Source: Paralithodes platypus
Lineage: Eukaryota; Arthropoda; Malacostraca; Decapoda; Lithodidae
Assembly (NCBI GenBank): GCA_032716605.1
Contig: CM064480.1
Span: 45,848,400 to 45,912,399, forward strand
Direction of reading: 5' to 3'
Length of the DNA stretch: 64,000 bases
Position numbers and translations under genes: made by a program. Numbering within the stretch: the stretch's first letter is position 1; every line of letters begins with the position of its first letter. Of this stretch, positions 21,096 to 32,239 are shown piece after piece. Under the pieces are notes generated by a model, which was not told the origin of the DNA, searched no databases, and was given only the letters and a program-made list of their open reading frames with translations.

Positions 21096-21626
21096 TTGTT
21101 GTTGTTGTTGTTGTTTCCCAAGCTGCCTGGCCGAACAGCCCCAAGGCCCCGAGCAATTCCAAGGCCATAACCGAGTGCCCCCACAGAACCCTCCCCGCTG
21201 ACCACAATAAAGCCTGGGTGACCGAAGCCACTCCAGGACGGGGAGCTGTGGAGGGTGCGGAAACGCCCGGGAAATCAAAGCCCCACCCAGGGCCCTGTGC
21301 CCCTCAGCAATTATGAAGAGAAAGTTGAGGGGCAAGGGAAAAATGTGACGCTTTGGCTTCCAATCTTGGTAGATTGGGAGGTCAATCCACGGAAGAGACG
21401 CCGTCACTTGAGATCTAGAAAATATATAAGTTAAAGGAACAGTCAGAGTAAGCTATGGGTATGGCAGAGATTGCTCAGCTCTCACTCTGATAGACCAGCC
21501 CATCACCACATGACTAGAACCCAATCCTCTCAGCATCAGCTAGGAAAGGCCCTAGAAAGCCGCCTTTGGCGGGGGGGATAGCTCCCCTATTTCAACCCCT
21601 TTCGGGGTTGGGCACCCGCCCAAACT
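21096..21626 (-). mobile_element. SINE-like element, copy e
   Basis: Full-length copy in reverse orientation, flanked by GCAAACAGCAG at 21,085-21,095 and 21,627-21,637. The CAA tail is at the left (as GTT repeats) and the GGGTGCCC start at the right. The internal frame is open for over 100 codons. It sits just at the RT catalytic region of LINE-D1. Confidence 0.88.
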
Positions 21627-22215
21627 GCAAACAGCAGTATAGGTAGCTTCCACTCAATTCCCTCCCTTTTCAGCGATACACCAACATCCACTGCTCTTGA
21701 TAGTATTTCTTTGATGACTCCATCCATATATACAGTAAACAACCACGGGGACATCACACACCCCTGTTTCAAACCAACATTCAGGTCAAAGAACTCGCTC
21801 TGCTCACTCTCCACACGTACTGCCGCCTTTGCACCCTCATACATGCTCTTCACTGCTTTCAGCAATTTGCCATCTACTCCGTATATTCTAAGTACTTTCC
21901 ACAAACCTTCTCTAGGCCTATCCACTCTGTCATAGGCCTTCTCCAAGTCCATAAAGGCAACATACACCTTTTGTTTCATCTCCAGATATTTCTCCACAAC
22001 ACCATTCAGGGTAAAAATCTGATCTACACATCCTCTTCCCTTCCTAAAACCTCCCTGCTCGTTGCCTATCCATTTCTCCGTTCTCACTCTCTCAATCACT
22101 ACCCTGTTGTTGTTGATGATGCTTTTATTTTATACTAGCCCACTGGGCCTAGGCCCTCTCAAGGCTAGTGGTGGAGGAGGTGGTACAGAGTTTAAAGTCA
22201 CGTATATGTCAGGAG

Positions 22216-25200
22216 TTATATGTCATTGTATAAATTTATCGCTCTCAGGAAGTGACGAATAGGGGTGAAATTGAAAGAGTCTGAGTCAGAGAGGATGCCA
22301 TGTAATGAGGTGTTCAGCAAGAATCTCCGTCTTTCAGATGCATAGACGGGACAAATACAAAGAAAGTGAAAAACAGTCAATGATGTATGGCAATGTTGGC
22401 ATTCAGGTGGTGGACCACGAGGGGTGGACATCAGGTAACCATGTGTGAGGCGTGTGTGGCCTAAACGTAATCTAGTTAATAGGGTTTGGTCTGCACGTGA
22501 ACCATTAATTGAAGAGGGCCACAAGTGCATGTCATCCTTAATGGAGCGAAGGTGGCCAGTTAATGGTTGCGCTCTCCACTCAACCCGCCAAGCGTCATAA
22601 ACATGGCGACGGAGGACAGGGAGCATATCCTCCGAACGCAGCAAAGTAGTAGAGGGTGCACCATGACACGCTTGCTTAGCGAGGAAGTCTGCACGCTCAT
22701 TCCCGGGAATTCCTACATGCGCGGGGATCCAGCACAGTGTGATGGAACGAGTAGCGCACTGTAATTTGTGTATTGTGTGGATGATAGTCTTGACCAATGG
22801 GTCCTTGGGGGCAAATACACATAAGGCTTGCAGTGCACTCTTTGAGTCACTACAGATAACGACCCGTGGAGAGTTCCTCGACAATGAAGAGATGGTGCTT
22901 AAAGCACCTTGAATAGCCCATAATTCAGCAGTGAAAACCGTGGAGTGATGGTGTAAGGTACTTTGATACAAGCCATGGTCTGAGACTGCAGCGCAACCCA
23001 CGGCATCCGCAGTTTTCGAGCCATCGGTGTAAATGAAAACAGCCGGGATGTGATCATCAAGATGTTGTAAAGCGAGATGTCGACATTGAGATGGGGCTTG
23101 GGCGTCAAGTTGATCCGCTAAGTGAAAGCAAACTGTAGGGTGGTTTAGGGTCCACGGAGTGATGTGACTAGGAGGGGGAGTTATGGGAGGAACGGTGATA
23201 CTGTAAGTGGAGAGCAATTGGCGAGACAACATTGGGAATGGCACTGGAATGTTTGAACGATAGTTATCTGTGGAATGGAATAGTTCTAGTAGAGTCGGGT
23301 CATGACGGAGGCCAACAGCCGTACGCATGAGGACTAATCGACGGTGGTAGGCTAGAGGTAAGGTCCCAGCCTCACATAGGATATTGGAGACACGAGAGGA
23401 ACGGAATGCCCCCGAGCTAATGCGGATGCCCAAATGGTGTACGCTGTCGAGGGTTCCTAATGTGGAAGCAGAGGCCGTGCCATAGACAGGGCTACCATAA
23501 TCTAGGGCTGAGAGGATGGTAGCTCTGTAGAACAGTAAAAGCGTAGCGCGATCTGCGCCCCAATGGACTCGTGCGACTGTTTTCAGAACATTCATTCTCT
23601 GGAGGCAACGTGCCTTTAAGCAGGCAATGTGACTCTTCCAATTGAGGTGAGTATCAAAGATTAAACCAAGGAACCTGGTATGTGGAAGGATCTGAATATT
23701 AGAATGTCCCATGGTGAGAGTAATGGACTGTTTACGTAAATGTCGAATATTTCTATAGAATACAACGGCGTTAGTCTTTTCAGCAGAAAATTGAAAACCA
23801 GCAGTGGATGCCCAAGAGTGGATGGATTTTAGAGCAATGTTGAGACGCCGTTGTATGTGAGTCAGACTGGGAGAAGTATAATATATTGCGAAGTCGTCCA
23901 CATACAAGCTATACGATATTTCAGGTGGGAGGCTGCGTATGACACTATTGATCGCCATAATAAAGAGTAAGCTGCTAAGGGCACATCCTTGTGGTATTCC
24001 ATTAATTTGTGACATAATGTCCGATAGGAGACCATTATTTTTGACCTGGAATGTACGGTTAGAGAGAAAATGTCGTAAAAAGCAGGGAAGAGGACCCCGC
24101 ATGCCAGAATCGTGTAAAAAATTTAAAATCCTGTGTCTCCATGTTGTGTCATAAGCCTTAGCAATGTCAAAAAATATTGCCACTGTGGGTTGGTTCTTGG
24201 AGAACCCATCACGTATTTGGTGTTCAAGGCGAATAAGTGAGTGCAGTGTAGAACGGCCAGGGCGGGAACCATTCTGATATGGGGATAGGAGGGCATGTGA
24301 CTCAGCGTAATGTAAAAGTCGAGGATTGATAATTTTTTCCTTTGCAGAGGCATGAGGTAAGCACAATCGGTCTGTAATTTGTGGGAAGATTATGATCTTT
24401 TCCAGGCTTCGGTACGGGTATAGTGTAAGCATGCCGCCAAGACGGTGGGAAGTAGTTACTTATCCAAAACTGATTGTACAGTTGTAAAAGATGTTGTAGC
24501 GCACGTGGATGGAGGTGACGGATGAGAGCGTACGAGAATCCATCCGGGCCAGGAGTAGTGTCTGTACACAGGTCGAGCGCGTGTCGCAATTCCGGAATTG
24601 AAAAAGGGGTGTTATATTCATGTGTTTTCCCGCTATGAAAAGATAGCGGGCGAGATTCCTCCATACATTTATAACGAAGAAATTGACGAGGCAATGACTG
24701 GTCTGAGCTGACGTGACAGAAATGTTTGGCATGTATGGCAGCGATGTCAAGGAGGTCATGCGTAAGCGAGTCCGAGGCAGGGTCTTTGAGTGGAGAGAGT
24801 GGAGGCCGTACAGTGCGTCCGTTGATACTGCGAAACTTTTTCCATAAAGTAGAGAGAGGGGTGCGGGAATTGAAGGACGAGATATATGATCGCCATGAAA
24901 GTATCTTGTTGTCAAGGATACTGCGTTTGACAACTGCACAGATCTTGTTATAGAACGTTTTAAGGGCAATTTTTTCAATAGTGATGGTTATAAGGTCAAA
25001 GTAACGATTAGTGGAAAAAAGTCGGGGGGAAACAGTCTTTAAACGCCGCTGCCTAACACTCAGACGCTTAAGAAGGAGTTCCACACGATGCTTGAATTTT
25101 ATCATTTGGGCTAGAGTGGGCGTCCACCAAGGGACCTGGCGAGGGTGCGTCAGCGAGGAGGTAAGCGGGATATGAATGCGAGCAATGGAGTTCAGGAAGG

Positions 25201-25987
25201 ACGAAAAATAATCAAAATTGTGTGCAGGGGAGGAGGTAGGGGAGAAGTCCGAAACGTCTGCAGAGGAGTGCGTATAAGACGTCCAATCGGCTTTAGAGAG
25301 ATTATAACTCGATATTTGAGGGGAGGATGCAGGGCACAAATACTTAAGGAGTATAGGGTAGTGGTCGCTGGAGAAGCGATCCTGTAAAACTGACCAGTCA
25401 AATAGGGGAGCTGCGTCATCCGAGGCAAAGGAAAGATCAACAGCGGAAAATGTACAGTGGGTAGCAGATCTGTAGGTGGGGGTGTCAAAGTTGAGACAAC
25501 AAAGAGTAGAATGAAGGAGATATTTTTCAATATTATTGCCTGGGATGTCTGTGTTTGGGTTGCCCCAAAGGGGAGAGTGTGCGTTAAAGTCGCCCAGAAT
25601 AAGGTACGGTGGGGTCAGTTGTTGTACTATTTGATGAAGGTCTGAAGTATTGTAATGACAGGAGGGTTGATTGTAGGAGGAGCAAACAGTCAAGGAAGGA
25701 AGGTTTGGTAATGAAATGGAGACGGCAGTTGTTTGAAAAGGGTTGGGGTCAAGGGTGACAGGAACAAATACGCACTTATAGTGCACAAGGATGGCCGTTC
25801 GGAGATGTGAAGGGGTTATAGGGGAGCTAGCAGCAACAGTATAATGCCTGGGGGGGACAACAAAATTGCCTACATGTTGGAGGCAAATGCATAATGGTGA
25901 ATATAACTTAAGTAATCGTTGTAATTCTCCCATACGGAGGCGAGTTTGGTATCCGTTTATATTCCATTGCAAAATGTTATATGCCAT
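22216..25987 (-). pseudogene. LINE-G pol: endonuclease-RT-RNase H, one frameshift
   Basis: The start is an ATG at 25,985-25,987 (MAYNILQWNINGY), ten bases before the stop of the middle frame, suggesting coupled translation. The endonuclease has the N-terminal LQWNINGYQ block, the ILGDFNAHSPLWG block near 25,580 and SSDHYPI near 25,370. RT blocks are PGPDGFSYALIRHL, NYRPIVLTS, FFDIAKAYDTTW, GIPQGCALSSLLF and YVDD at about 23,893-23,904. RNase H has YTDGSKTADAVG, TAELWAIQGAL, CSDSKSAL and WIPAHVGIPGNERAD. A Cys/His motif near the end (CQHCHTSLTVFHFLCICP) is of the CCHC-like type common at I-group C-termini. The frame breaks once at an A-rich run near 24,345. It would nick the target, prime and copy element RNA, and remove the RNA strand. 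Confidence 0.9.
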
Positions 25988-26137
25988 CAAGAATAGGATT
26001 GTCAGAGTCAACGACAATAGTGGTCTCTTGAAGAGAGTCTGGTAAAGGTTGTGAGTGTGGAGAGGGTTGTGTGGATGGAGGTGAAGGGGTAGATGTAAGG
26101 TCTGTAAATTTTTCAGAAATAGCTGTGAATTGTGTGA

Positions 26138-27025
26138 CTAGTTTAGGAACAAGGGTGGGCCAGTGGAGGAGTTTTGGCGCAGAGTGTTCATAAATAGATA
26201 AGCGGAGGTAACATCTCCATCAGGGTTAGGGGGAAGTGTACGTGTGGTGACAAATTCCTGCGTCCGAGCAAGGAGGCAGGGATCCGTAGCACAGATATGG
26301 GGTGTGATGTAATTACGGAAACAAATTGGACATCCACATTTGTCAGGTGGGATATTGGTGTGACATATCAATACAGGAGATTGTGAGGGGCTCGGGGTAT
26401 GATGAGTCTTTATCGAAGGTTCGTCAGATGATGGTGTCGTAGGGTTAGCAGGAGTTTGTGGGGGAATGTCCCTAGGTGTGGGAGCATCGGGATCTGGGCA
26501 GTGGGGAGCGGCTAACGGAACATGTCGCTCAAGGTTACAGGGAGGATCAGGCGTGGTGAGGGTGGTACGCACATTGACAGGAGGTTGGTGAACATCAAAT
26601 CGGGATTGTGATAGCTCTATATTAGTCAAGTCAGAATCCAACAGGTGATTGTCCTTCAGGAATCTCTGCATCAAGTCCTTGGGCGTAGGATCAGATTCAC
26701 AAATATGGGTGACACAATAACAAGGAGTCGGGTGAATTTGAGCATCTTCCGCTGGAGCTCGCTTGGAAAGAAATTTGTGAAGATGTTCGGTGAGTACTGT
26801 ACGGGTAGAAGTCTTGTGCTGAAGTAGAAAGAATCGGCCGCAGTTATGGCAGCCACAGTCCAGATCGTGGGTAGGCATAACCCACTTCTGTGTGGTGGAA
26901 CCGAGTTTCGAGGTCCGGGATAATGACCGGATAGGACTTGCAACCTTACGCTTTTTCCGAGGCTGCGACTGGGTGGAGTGAGATTGGGGAGAAGTCTCTA
27001 TATCTGGTACTGTGTTACATTCCAT
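26138..27025 (-). CDS. LINE-G middle ORF with duplicated cysteine module, unknown function
   Basis: The frame starts at an ATG at 27,023-27,025 and gives 295 residues. It is rich in Pro, Thr and Ser. Two similar cysteine modules are visible: DCGCHNCGRFF (residues about 56-66) with CYCVTHICESDP further on, and KCGCPICFRNY with HICATDPC near the C-terminus (about 230-255). Each has CGCxxC followed by an HICxxDP segment, so they look like an internal duplication and could bind zinc. A basic PRKKRKVASP stretch near residue 22 resembles a nuclear localisation signal. After the stop at 26,138 another frame runs on to the pol ATG, so a small indel may have shortened the protein. I know no family that matches. 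It lies between gag and pol, where standard I elements have no ORF. Confidence 0.65.
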   Translation of the reverse strand: MECNTVPDIETSPQSHSTQSQPRKKRKVASPIRSLSRTSKLGSTTQKWVMPTHDLDCGCHNCGRFFLLQHKTSTRTVLTEHLHKFLSKRAPAEDAQIHPTPCYCVTHICESDPTPKDLMQRFLKDNHLLDSDLTNIELSQSRFDVHQPPVNVRTTLTTPDPPCNLERHVPLAAPHCPDPDAPTPRDIPPQTPANPTTPSSDEPSIKTHHTPSPSQSPVLICHTNIPPDKCGCPICFRNYITPHICATDPCLLARTQEFVTTRTLPPNPDGDVTSAYLFMNTLRQNSSTGPPLFLN

Positions 27026-27070
27026 GAGGTTTCTCTCCGGCAGTCATGTTCCAAAACTCAGAATCATGGG

Positions 27071-28684
27071 TCAAGTTAGTAAATCCCTCGAACCTGTTAG
27101 AGGTGGATAGGTCCGGGAGTTAAGGTGAACTAAACGGAAGGTATCATTGGTGGGGTAATGTTGTGGGCTAATAGGTGGTGCCGGAGGCTGCTCTGGACGC
27201 TGGTGGTCAGAGGAGTCAGCGGGTGTAGGTGATTCATACCGTCGATATGGAGGAGATTTACCTTCCTGCCTTAATTGTGCTGCAGCAGACCGGAAGGGGA
27301 GTCCTTTTGTGGCCTGCAAATGTAATACATCACGATGAAACGCAAAGTGCGGGCATGTTCTGTCATTGGCTTTGTGGGACCCGTCACAATTTGCACAACG
27401 GGGCGCGCTGGCTTGACAATTGTTGAGAGCATGTTGTTCTGAGCCGCAATTTAAGCAACGAGCATTGAGAGCCCGACACCGTGGGGTTGAATGCCCAAGC
27501 TTCCAGCAATTTGTGCATTGTCTCGGCTTGTTAACATACCTTCGTACCTGCAGTTGGCGACCTGCAAGACGGACATGCATAGGGAGGTCATGGCGCTTAA
27601 AATAGATTTTGACAATGCGTAGTGGGGGCCGATTTCCACGCTGAGGAGCAGTATAAGTGTCAACTTTAACAACAGTGGGGTCAGTTCTTTGCAATAATTT
27701 TAAGATACGATTGGTTGAGTCTGTAAAGCTCTGATCTGCAAATTCGAAGTCGGAAGGGAGCACAACCGTGCCAGTACACTGATTCAGGAATTCATCTGGT
27801 TTACCTGTGTATCTGTCGTTGGGGGTGTCGAGGTAGGCTTGTAAGGCTTCTGATTGCTCCTGTGTTTTCACCTCAATCATGCGCTTGGCCGATCCAACAG
27901 CATGCATGGTGAAGTCACCAATATCTTGTGCGAGAGTATCGTATAGACTGAAATCATCCATAGGTTCACCAGAGACCGTGAAAAACCGTGACCAATCAGG
28001 GGGACTGAACATAGCGTTATAAGTGTCCTTCGAAGCAGGGGTATACGTGTTACGTTTACGTCTTTGTCGGTTATGCGAAGGTACGAACGGTTGAAGCGTG
28101 TGAATGGCAGAGGAAATACCGGCAAGGTCTTTTCCTGTACCTGCATCAATGGCTCGTTGAGATCGTGGAGGTACAGAAGCAGGTTCAATTGAGGTAGTAG
28201 ATCCTGCATCCGGAGGGAAGATGGTAACAGATGGAGTCACAGACGGGTCAGGGATGCAAGAAGCATCCGTAGGGGTGTCAGCTGAGGGCATGCGAGGTTC
28301 TTCATTAAGGTTGTCAACGGAATGAAGAGGTAGGCTAAGGCTAGAATCATAATCTGGTAATTTAGAAGTTAAAGTCGAGTCTGTGGGGTTGTCGTCACTA
28401 TTATTGATCACAGAGGCAGTACTGTGCATAGAAATTGATGCCGGGGAGATCACCTGATGGATCTCAATACCCGACGATGGAGAATTCGTCACAGTATCCT
28501 TAGGAGGTTTGCCAAGGTCTGTGGGTGCCATGCCTGAGTGGGGAACTCCGGCACTGTTGGCAGCAGGGGAAGGGTCCTTGAGGCAGTCCAATTTCTCGCA
28601 GGGGTCGGCGTCGGAGGGGGCAATTTTAGATTCCATAGGACGAATATTTCTAAATTCATCTGAGTCAGATTCCAAACCCACCAT
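27071..28684 (-). CDS. LINE-G ORF1, gag-like with CCHC zinc knuckles
   Basis: The ATG at 28,682-28,684 opens a frame of 537 residues with no stop. The first 200 residues are low-complexity (Ser/Pro/Asp/Thr). A central domain (about residues 230-385, from YNAMFSPPDWSRFF to IVKIYFKRHDLPMHVRL) is followed by three Cys/His knuckles: CTNCWKLGHSTPRC, CLNCGSEQHALNNC and CANCDGSHKANDRTC (about 405-455). This is the classic ORF1 nucleocapsid architecture of I- and R1-like LINEs, which coats the element RNA. It ends at TGA 27,071, about 45 bases before the middle ORF, which is in the same frame. Confidence 0.87.
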   Translation of the reverse strand: MVGLESDSDEFRNIRPMESKIAPSDADPCEKLDCLKDPSPAANSAGVPHSGMAPTDLGKPPKDTVTNSPSSGIEIHQVISPASISMHSTASVINNSDDNPTDSTLTSKLPDYDSSLSLPLHSVDNLNEEPRMPSADTPTDASCIPDPSVTPSVTIFPPDAGSTTSIEPASVPPRSQRAIDAGTGKDLAGISSAIHTLQPFVPSHNRQRRKRNTYTPASKDTYNAMFSPPDWSRFFTVSGEPMDDFSLYDTLAQDIGDFTMHAVGSAKRMIEVKTQEQSEALQAYLDTPNDRYTGKPDEFLNQCTGTVVLPSDFEFADQSFTDSTNRILKLLQRTDPTVVKVDTYTAPQRGNRPPLRIVKIYFKRHDLPMHVRLAGRQLQVRRYVNKPRQCTNCWKLGHSTPRCRALNARCLNCGSEQHALNNCQASAPRCANCDGSHKANDRTCPHFAFHRDVLHLQATKGLPFRSAAAQLRQEGKSPPYRRYESPTPADSSDHQRPEQPPAPPISPQHYPTNDTFRLVHLNSRTYPPLTGSRDLLT

Positions 28685-29734
28685 GGAGCCACAATTAGAG
28701 GACGGGACGACCGCCCTAGGAATTCTTGCAGATATACACCCCGACTAATGCACCTTAAGGGCCGTCGATCCGTCGATCGCCGACCCAGCACAAGGGTTAG
28801 GGTTTGGCATAAAAGTTTCCCCTCGCTCTAACACGTCGGGTACCACAGTTCGACGGGTGTAGGGATTGCCGACCCACAACACCCTCCAACGAAACCAAAG
28901 AGTGAGTACGGTCGTTTACCTCATGACAGTCACGGTGCTCCCAAAGGAGGGGGCAGCGGGAAGAAGGGAAAAACGGAAAACAGACAGGATGAGAAATGAT
29001 AGGGCCCACTACAATTAGTTGGGGGCGGCAGGAAGGGCGGGCATGCGGGCATGCACACCCCTCCTGCCGCCTCCGTCAGCCCCCGCACGTGTTTAAAAGT
29101 GAAACCAACGAAGCAGGCAGAGCGGGGGTCAATCACTACCCTACTGTATACCTTCCCTACTACGCTTAGAAGACATATTCCCCGGTGGTTACCACACACT
29201 CCTCTTTCCCCTTTGCCCTTATATAGGGGGATTATTATGCCAGTCTTTCAGTCATCGGGTGCACTCTCCTTCTCCCATGCTAGTTTGCACATTTTCCATA
29301 CCCATTCGATCACTATCTCACCACCATACCTCAACATTTCCCCACACACTCCATCTGTTCCTGGTGCTTTCCCCAACTTCACTCTTTTCATGGCTTCCCA
29401 CACTTCTGACCTCCTGATCCCCACCTCCTCCTCCACTACTTCTCTTCTTCTCCCTCCCATACCATATCCAGCTATGTTTGCTGGCTCTTCATTCCTTACA
29501 TTTAGCAACTCATTGAAGTACTCCCTCCATCTTTCGACTCTCTCTTGCTTCTCGGCTAGCATTCTCCCATTCTTATCTTTCACACCCTTACTGTTTCCCT
29601 GGCTACCTTCCCTAACTTTCTTGACTTCTTTCCAGAACAGTTTCTTACTCTCCCTCCATTTTACACTCAAATCAAAGTATCTTGTTGAAATTTAAAGTTT
29701 CCACTGGCGCATTCTGGAGTGATTCTGCTATGTA

Positions 29735-30635
29735 CAGTAGGCTCACATATCTCGATCAATCTCATCTCGATATTTCGCATCTCGATGCCACCTTCAAGCT
29801 CTCCCCAATCACAAATCTCGATGAAAAAACGTTAATCTCGATAGCTAATAGCAAAATATCGATGCTAGATGCTTATATACTAATATAAACAGATTAATCT
29901 TGACCAAATCGATGTGTGAACCTCACAGTCATTGTGTTTTGTTCACCTGTATACTAATGTACCGCTAGTATCGATCGTCTCAAGCGGTAGTCTAACCTGT
30001 CTCTGCCGCTTTCATTTACGTAGTAATATAAATTACTTTACCATGTTTTAATATACATTATTATTGTATGAGGAAAACCTAAAATATAATAATAGTAAAG
30101 ACAAAAGAAAACTTGATTAAACTTTATACCATGGAAAATTTATTGAAGTCGGTAGATCTAGCGGCCACTTGGTGTACCAGTCACACATCCGCCATTCGCT
30201 TGAAAACTTGTATTGTGAAGTCGTACCTGGACCTTGTTTTATCGCATTCATAAAATGCCGGTACTAGTGGTGACAGGGTGAGGGAAGCAATTGCAAGAAT
30301 TGTTGACGGTGACTGTGCGCCGGGTGCGGAGACGCAGTAACCTAACTGCGTTCGCCTCGGAACCAACAATCAACCACACAAACCTCTTTATCAATAAATA
30401 TAAGGTAAAATAAAACTCTTTCATTATTAATTTTATCTATTTTAACATATTATATATATTGCATGTGATTGTGGGGGGCAAATGTGAAAATTGACAGATT
30501 TGATGTAGGTTAGTCGGAAAGTGGCTGGAACCGATTGTATTTTTTCCCATAAGAAGTTAACTTCGCATCTCGATATTTCGAATCTCGATCGGTATTTGTG
30601 GGAACCAATTATGATCGAGATTGGAGATTCCACTG
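29735..30635. mobile_element. Pogo/Tigger-type MITE T1
   Basis: TA flanks both ends (29,733-29,734 and 30,636-30,637). The terminal inverted repeats begin CAGTAGGCTCACATATCTCG and CAGTGGAATCTCCAATCTCG, about 29 bases with several mismatches. TA duplication and CAGT-starting ends fit the Tc1-mariner/pogo group. No transposase frame remains in 901 bases. It interrupts LINE-B' and its removal restores the LINE-B reading. Confidence 0.75.
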
Positions 30636-31017
30636 TAATGATGATTTGTTGCGCCTCAGTGAGCCGGAAGCCACCCAGCAATCACCTTTGTCTGAGAGGT
30701 AATTTTCCTTTGTTGCTTTAAGGCTATACAAAAAATTGACCTAATCCATGAGACAGCTGACTTGCGTCGAACCCTTTAAGAAGCACCTAATGATCTTACT
30801 CTTCACGAAAAGCTATGATCTTGCAAGATGTGCCGTGACGATGATTACTCCTACATATGCAGCTCTGCGCTACACATGGATTTATGTACAGTATATACTT
30901 TTTCTTTGAAATTGTAATATTGTACTGCAACATTTTTAAGCGGTAGTTAATTCCCTTTGCGAAAAATCTGCGCTTTTGTGAAAATAAGTAACCCGATTAT
31001 TATTTACATTATAAGAA

Positions 31018-31270
31018 CTACTGTAGGTCACCTGCGTATAGCAGTTTCCAAAGGAGCCCAGTACTAAAATCTCCAGATAGTGCCTGCAGAACCATAACAA
31101 AGAGAGGGCTTAACACAAAACCCTGTTGGGCTTCAATGCGAACTGTAAATTTCTCACTCAGTACACCTTTCACTCTCACTGCCGTTCTTGAGTCCTCGTG
31201 CACCTTCATTATCACATACAACAGCCACTCCTCTACTGCATGCCAAATTTTCTCATAGCCCACTGCATAA
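31018..31270 (-). pseudogene. LINE-E RT fragment
   Basis: On the minus strand it reads YVIMKVHEDSRTAVRVKGV, then EAQQGFVLSPLF and the FST-LL-LLYAGDL region, matching the LINE-E RT at 41,360-41,570 with the catalytic YADD changed to YAGD. Both ends are cut, so only the central RT remains. Confidence 0.75.
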
Positions 31271-31629
31271 CTTCCCTGGGCAGTGGGCACCCTATAAAAT
31301 ATAATAATAACATCCCTGAGCAACCTATCAAATATATTAATAATAATAATAAGCCTAAGCGGACAACAGGTCCATGCGGCCACGTTATTCTGAGGCACGT
31401 AGCACAACGCACGGGATGGAATTTTTAAAAAGGGCTCCGTTATGGCCTATACTCCTAGAGGATAGATCAGTGTATATGCATGTGAAAGATCTTTAAATTT
31501 GGTTAAGTAATAACCGAGAAATAGAAATTTTTATGAAGATTTGAAGAAGAAAAAAAAAAGTGGCACTAGGAGGTGCTCGCTTCGCACGGACCTAATAATA
31601 TTCATAATAATAATAATATAGTCAGTGCT

Positions 31630-31716
31630 ATAGCCTGAGGGTTGGAAAGGTGATAGTGGAGGCAGCACTATCAATGATTTATTGTACTGCAGCACACCGT
31701 GGTTCACTGTTGGTAC
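31630..31716 (-). pseudogene. Partial copy of the 17.8 kb SLC25A46 exon
   Basis: On the minus strand it reads VPTVNHGVLQY and then diverges by a small insertion, matching the exon at 17,848-17,984 from its middle to near its end. The splice sites are gone. To the right, at about 31,740, sequence starting CAGGGGTGTGCCAAAG resembles a hAT-element end and may mark the break. Confidence 0.65.
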
Positions 31717-31884
31717 ATTCACGGCGGTAAGTCGTAGACCAGGGGTGTGCCAAAGTCCTAGCCACACATTGGCAGCAGGTTCGAACAATTTGAATCTTTG
31801 ATGGTTCAGCTTGGACGACGCCAGTGAAACAAGTGCATTGATAGTTAATAAGCTCCGCCCATACAGAGAGAGAGAGAGAATGAG

Positions 31885-31950
31885 CTATTTTTCAACAGCC
31901 TACTGGGCTGCAGCCCTCATAAGGCTGGCGCCCATACACAGTTGCGTATG
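31885..31950 (-). repeat. 3'-end remnant of a LINE-G relative
   Basis: The stretch CTACTGGGCTGCAGCCCTCATAAGGCTGG-like matches, with changes, the 3' UTR of LINE-G at 22,135-22,170 (CCACTGGGCCTAGGCCC, CTCAAGGCTAG). Only some 60 bases are alike, so this is a probable but short match. Confidence 0.4.
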
Positions 31951-32239
31951 TATAGGCATATGTAACGGCAACAAAATATAAAACGGTAATAGTGATTATT
32001 GTATTCCGATTTATATAGTTATGTACATATATATTTATTATTATTATTATTTACTTAATTTTGTGTGGTTCCTTACAGTTGAAATGCTACTGTTTGCATT
32101 AAACATTTTCAGACTATAACGTGCAGTGAAACTCCAGTAATTAGGTAGATGGCATAATACAATATCAAATCTGTTCTGTTCACGCGTGTTTAGGGAACAT
32201 GATTATGGATCTTTAGTGGGACAATAAAGGTATAAATGT
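31951..32239. other. A/T-rich sequence, nothing recognised
   Basis: No supported gene; only short ATT runs near 32,035-32,050. Confidence 0.4.

Larger units (their letters stand above)
22106..29128 (-). mobile_element. LINE-G, nearly intact I-like LINE with RNase H
   Basis: A perfect 14-base duplication, TCAATCACTACCCT, flanks it at 22,092-22,105 and 29,129-29,142. The 7,023-base element reads on the minus strand as ORF1 (gag with zinc knuckles), a second short ORF, then pol with endonuclease, RT and RNase H, and ends in a CATCATCAACAACAAC-type tail. RNase H after RT is typical of the I group. Only two one- or two-base lesions are evident, so this copy looks recent. It is inserted in LINE-D1. 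Confidence 0.92.
20300..29668 (-). mobile_element. LINE-D copy 1 (RTE-like), split by SINE e and LINE-G
   Basis: A 10-base duplication, AAATCAAAGT, flanks the whole insertion (20,290-20,299 and 29,669-29,678). LINE-D sequence occupies 20,300-21,095, 21,627-22,105 and 29,129-29,668. On the minus strand it runs from the linker (KLFWKEVKKVREG) through the RT to the C-terminal domain and a 3' tail of GATA repeats. Blocks such as KAPGTDGV, GFRKGRGCVDQIF, FMDLEKAYDRVDR and QGCVMSPWLF identify an RTE-like polymerase. Stops and indels are present, for example near 20,640-20,740. Confidence 0.88.
19318..31008 (+). mobile_element. LINE-B older copy (B'), split by several insertions
   Basis: Pieces of one degenerate LINE-B copy occur in order: RT end and YADD-equivalent region (19,340-19,625), LKINDGKP to ARIEFKL (19,800-20,299), a short bridge KYLVEI (29,669-29,734) and the end from SEPEATQQSPLSER through the 3' UTR (30,636-31,008). 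Each junction continues the protein of the full LINE-B copy. The insertions are SINE d, LINE-D1 (itself carrying a SINE and LINE-G) and pogo-like MITE T1. Many stops show it is older than the copy at 35-43.7 kb. Confidence 0.82.

Noticed and set aside
28930..29199. Open frame with Pro-rich and Cys content on the minus strand at the LINE-G/LINE-D1 junction
   Set aside because: It reads from LINE-D into the LINE-G 5' end across an insertion border, so it is not a gene.
31740..31800. hAT transposon end (CAGGGGTGTGCCAAAG)
   Set aside because: Only one end is seen and no 8-base target duplication could be shown, so it is mentioned but not listed as an element.
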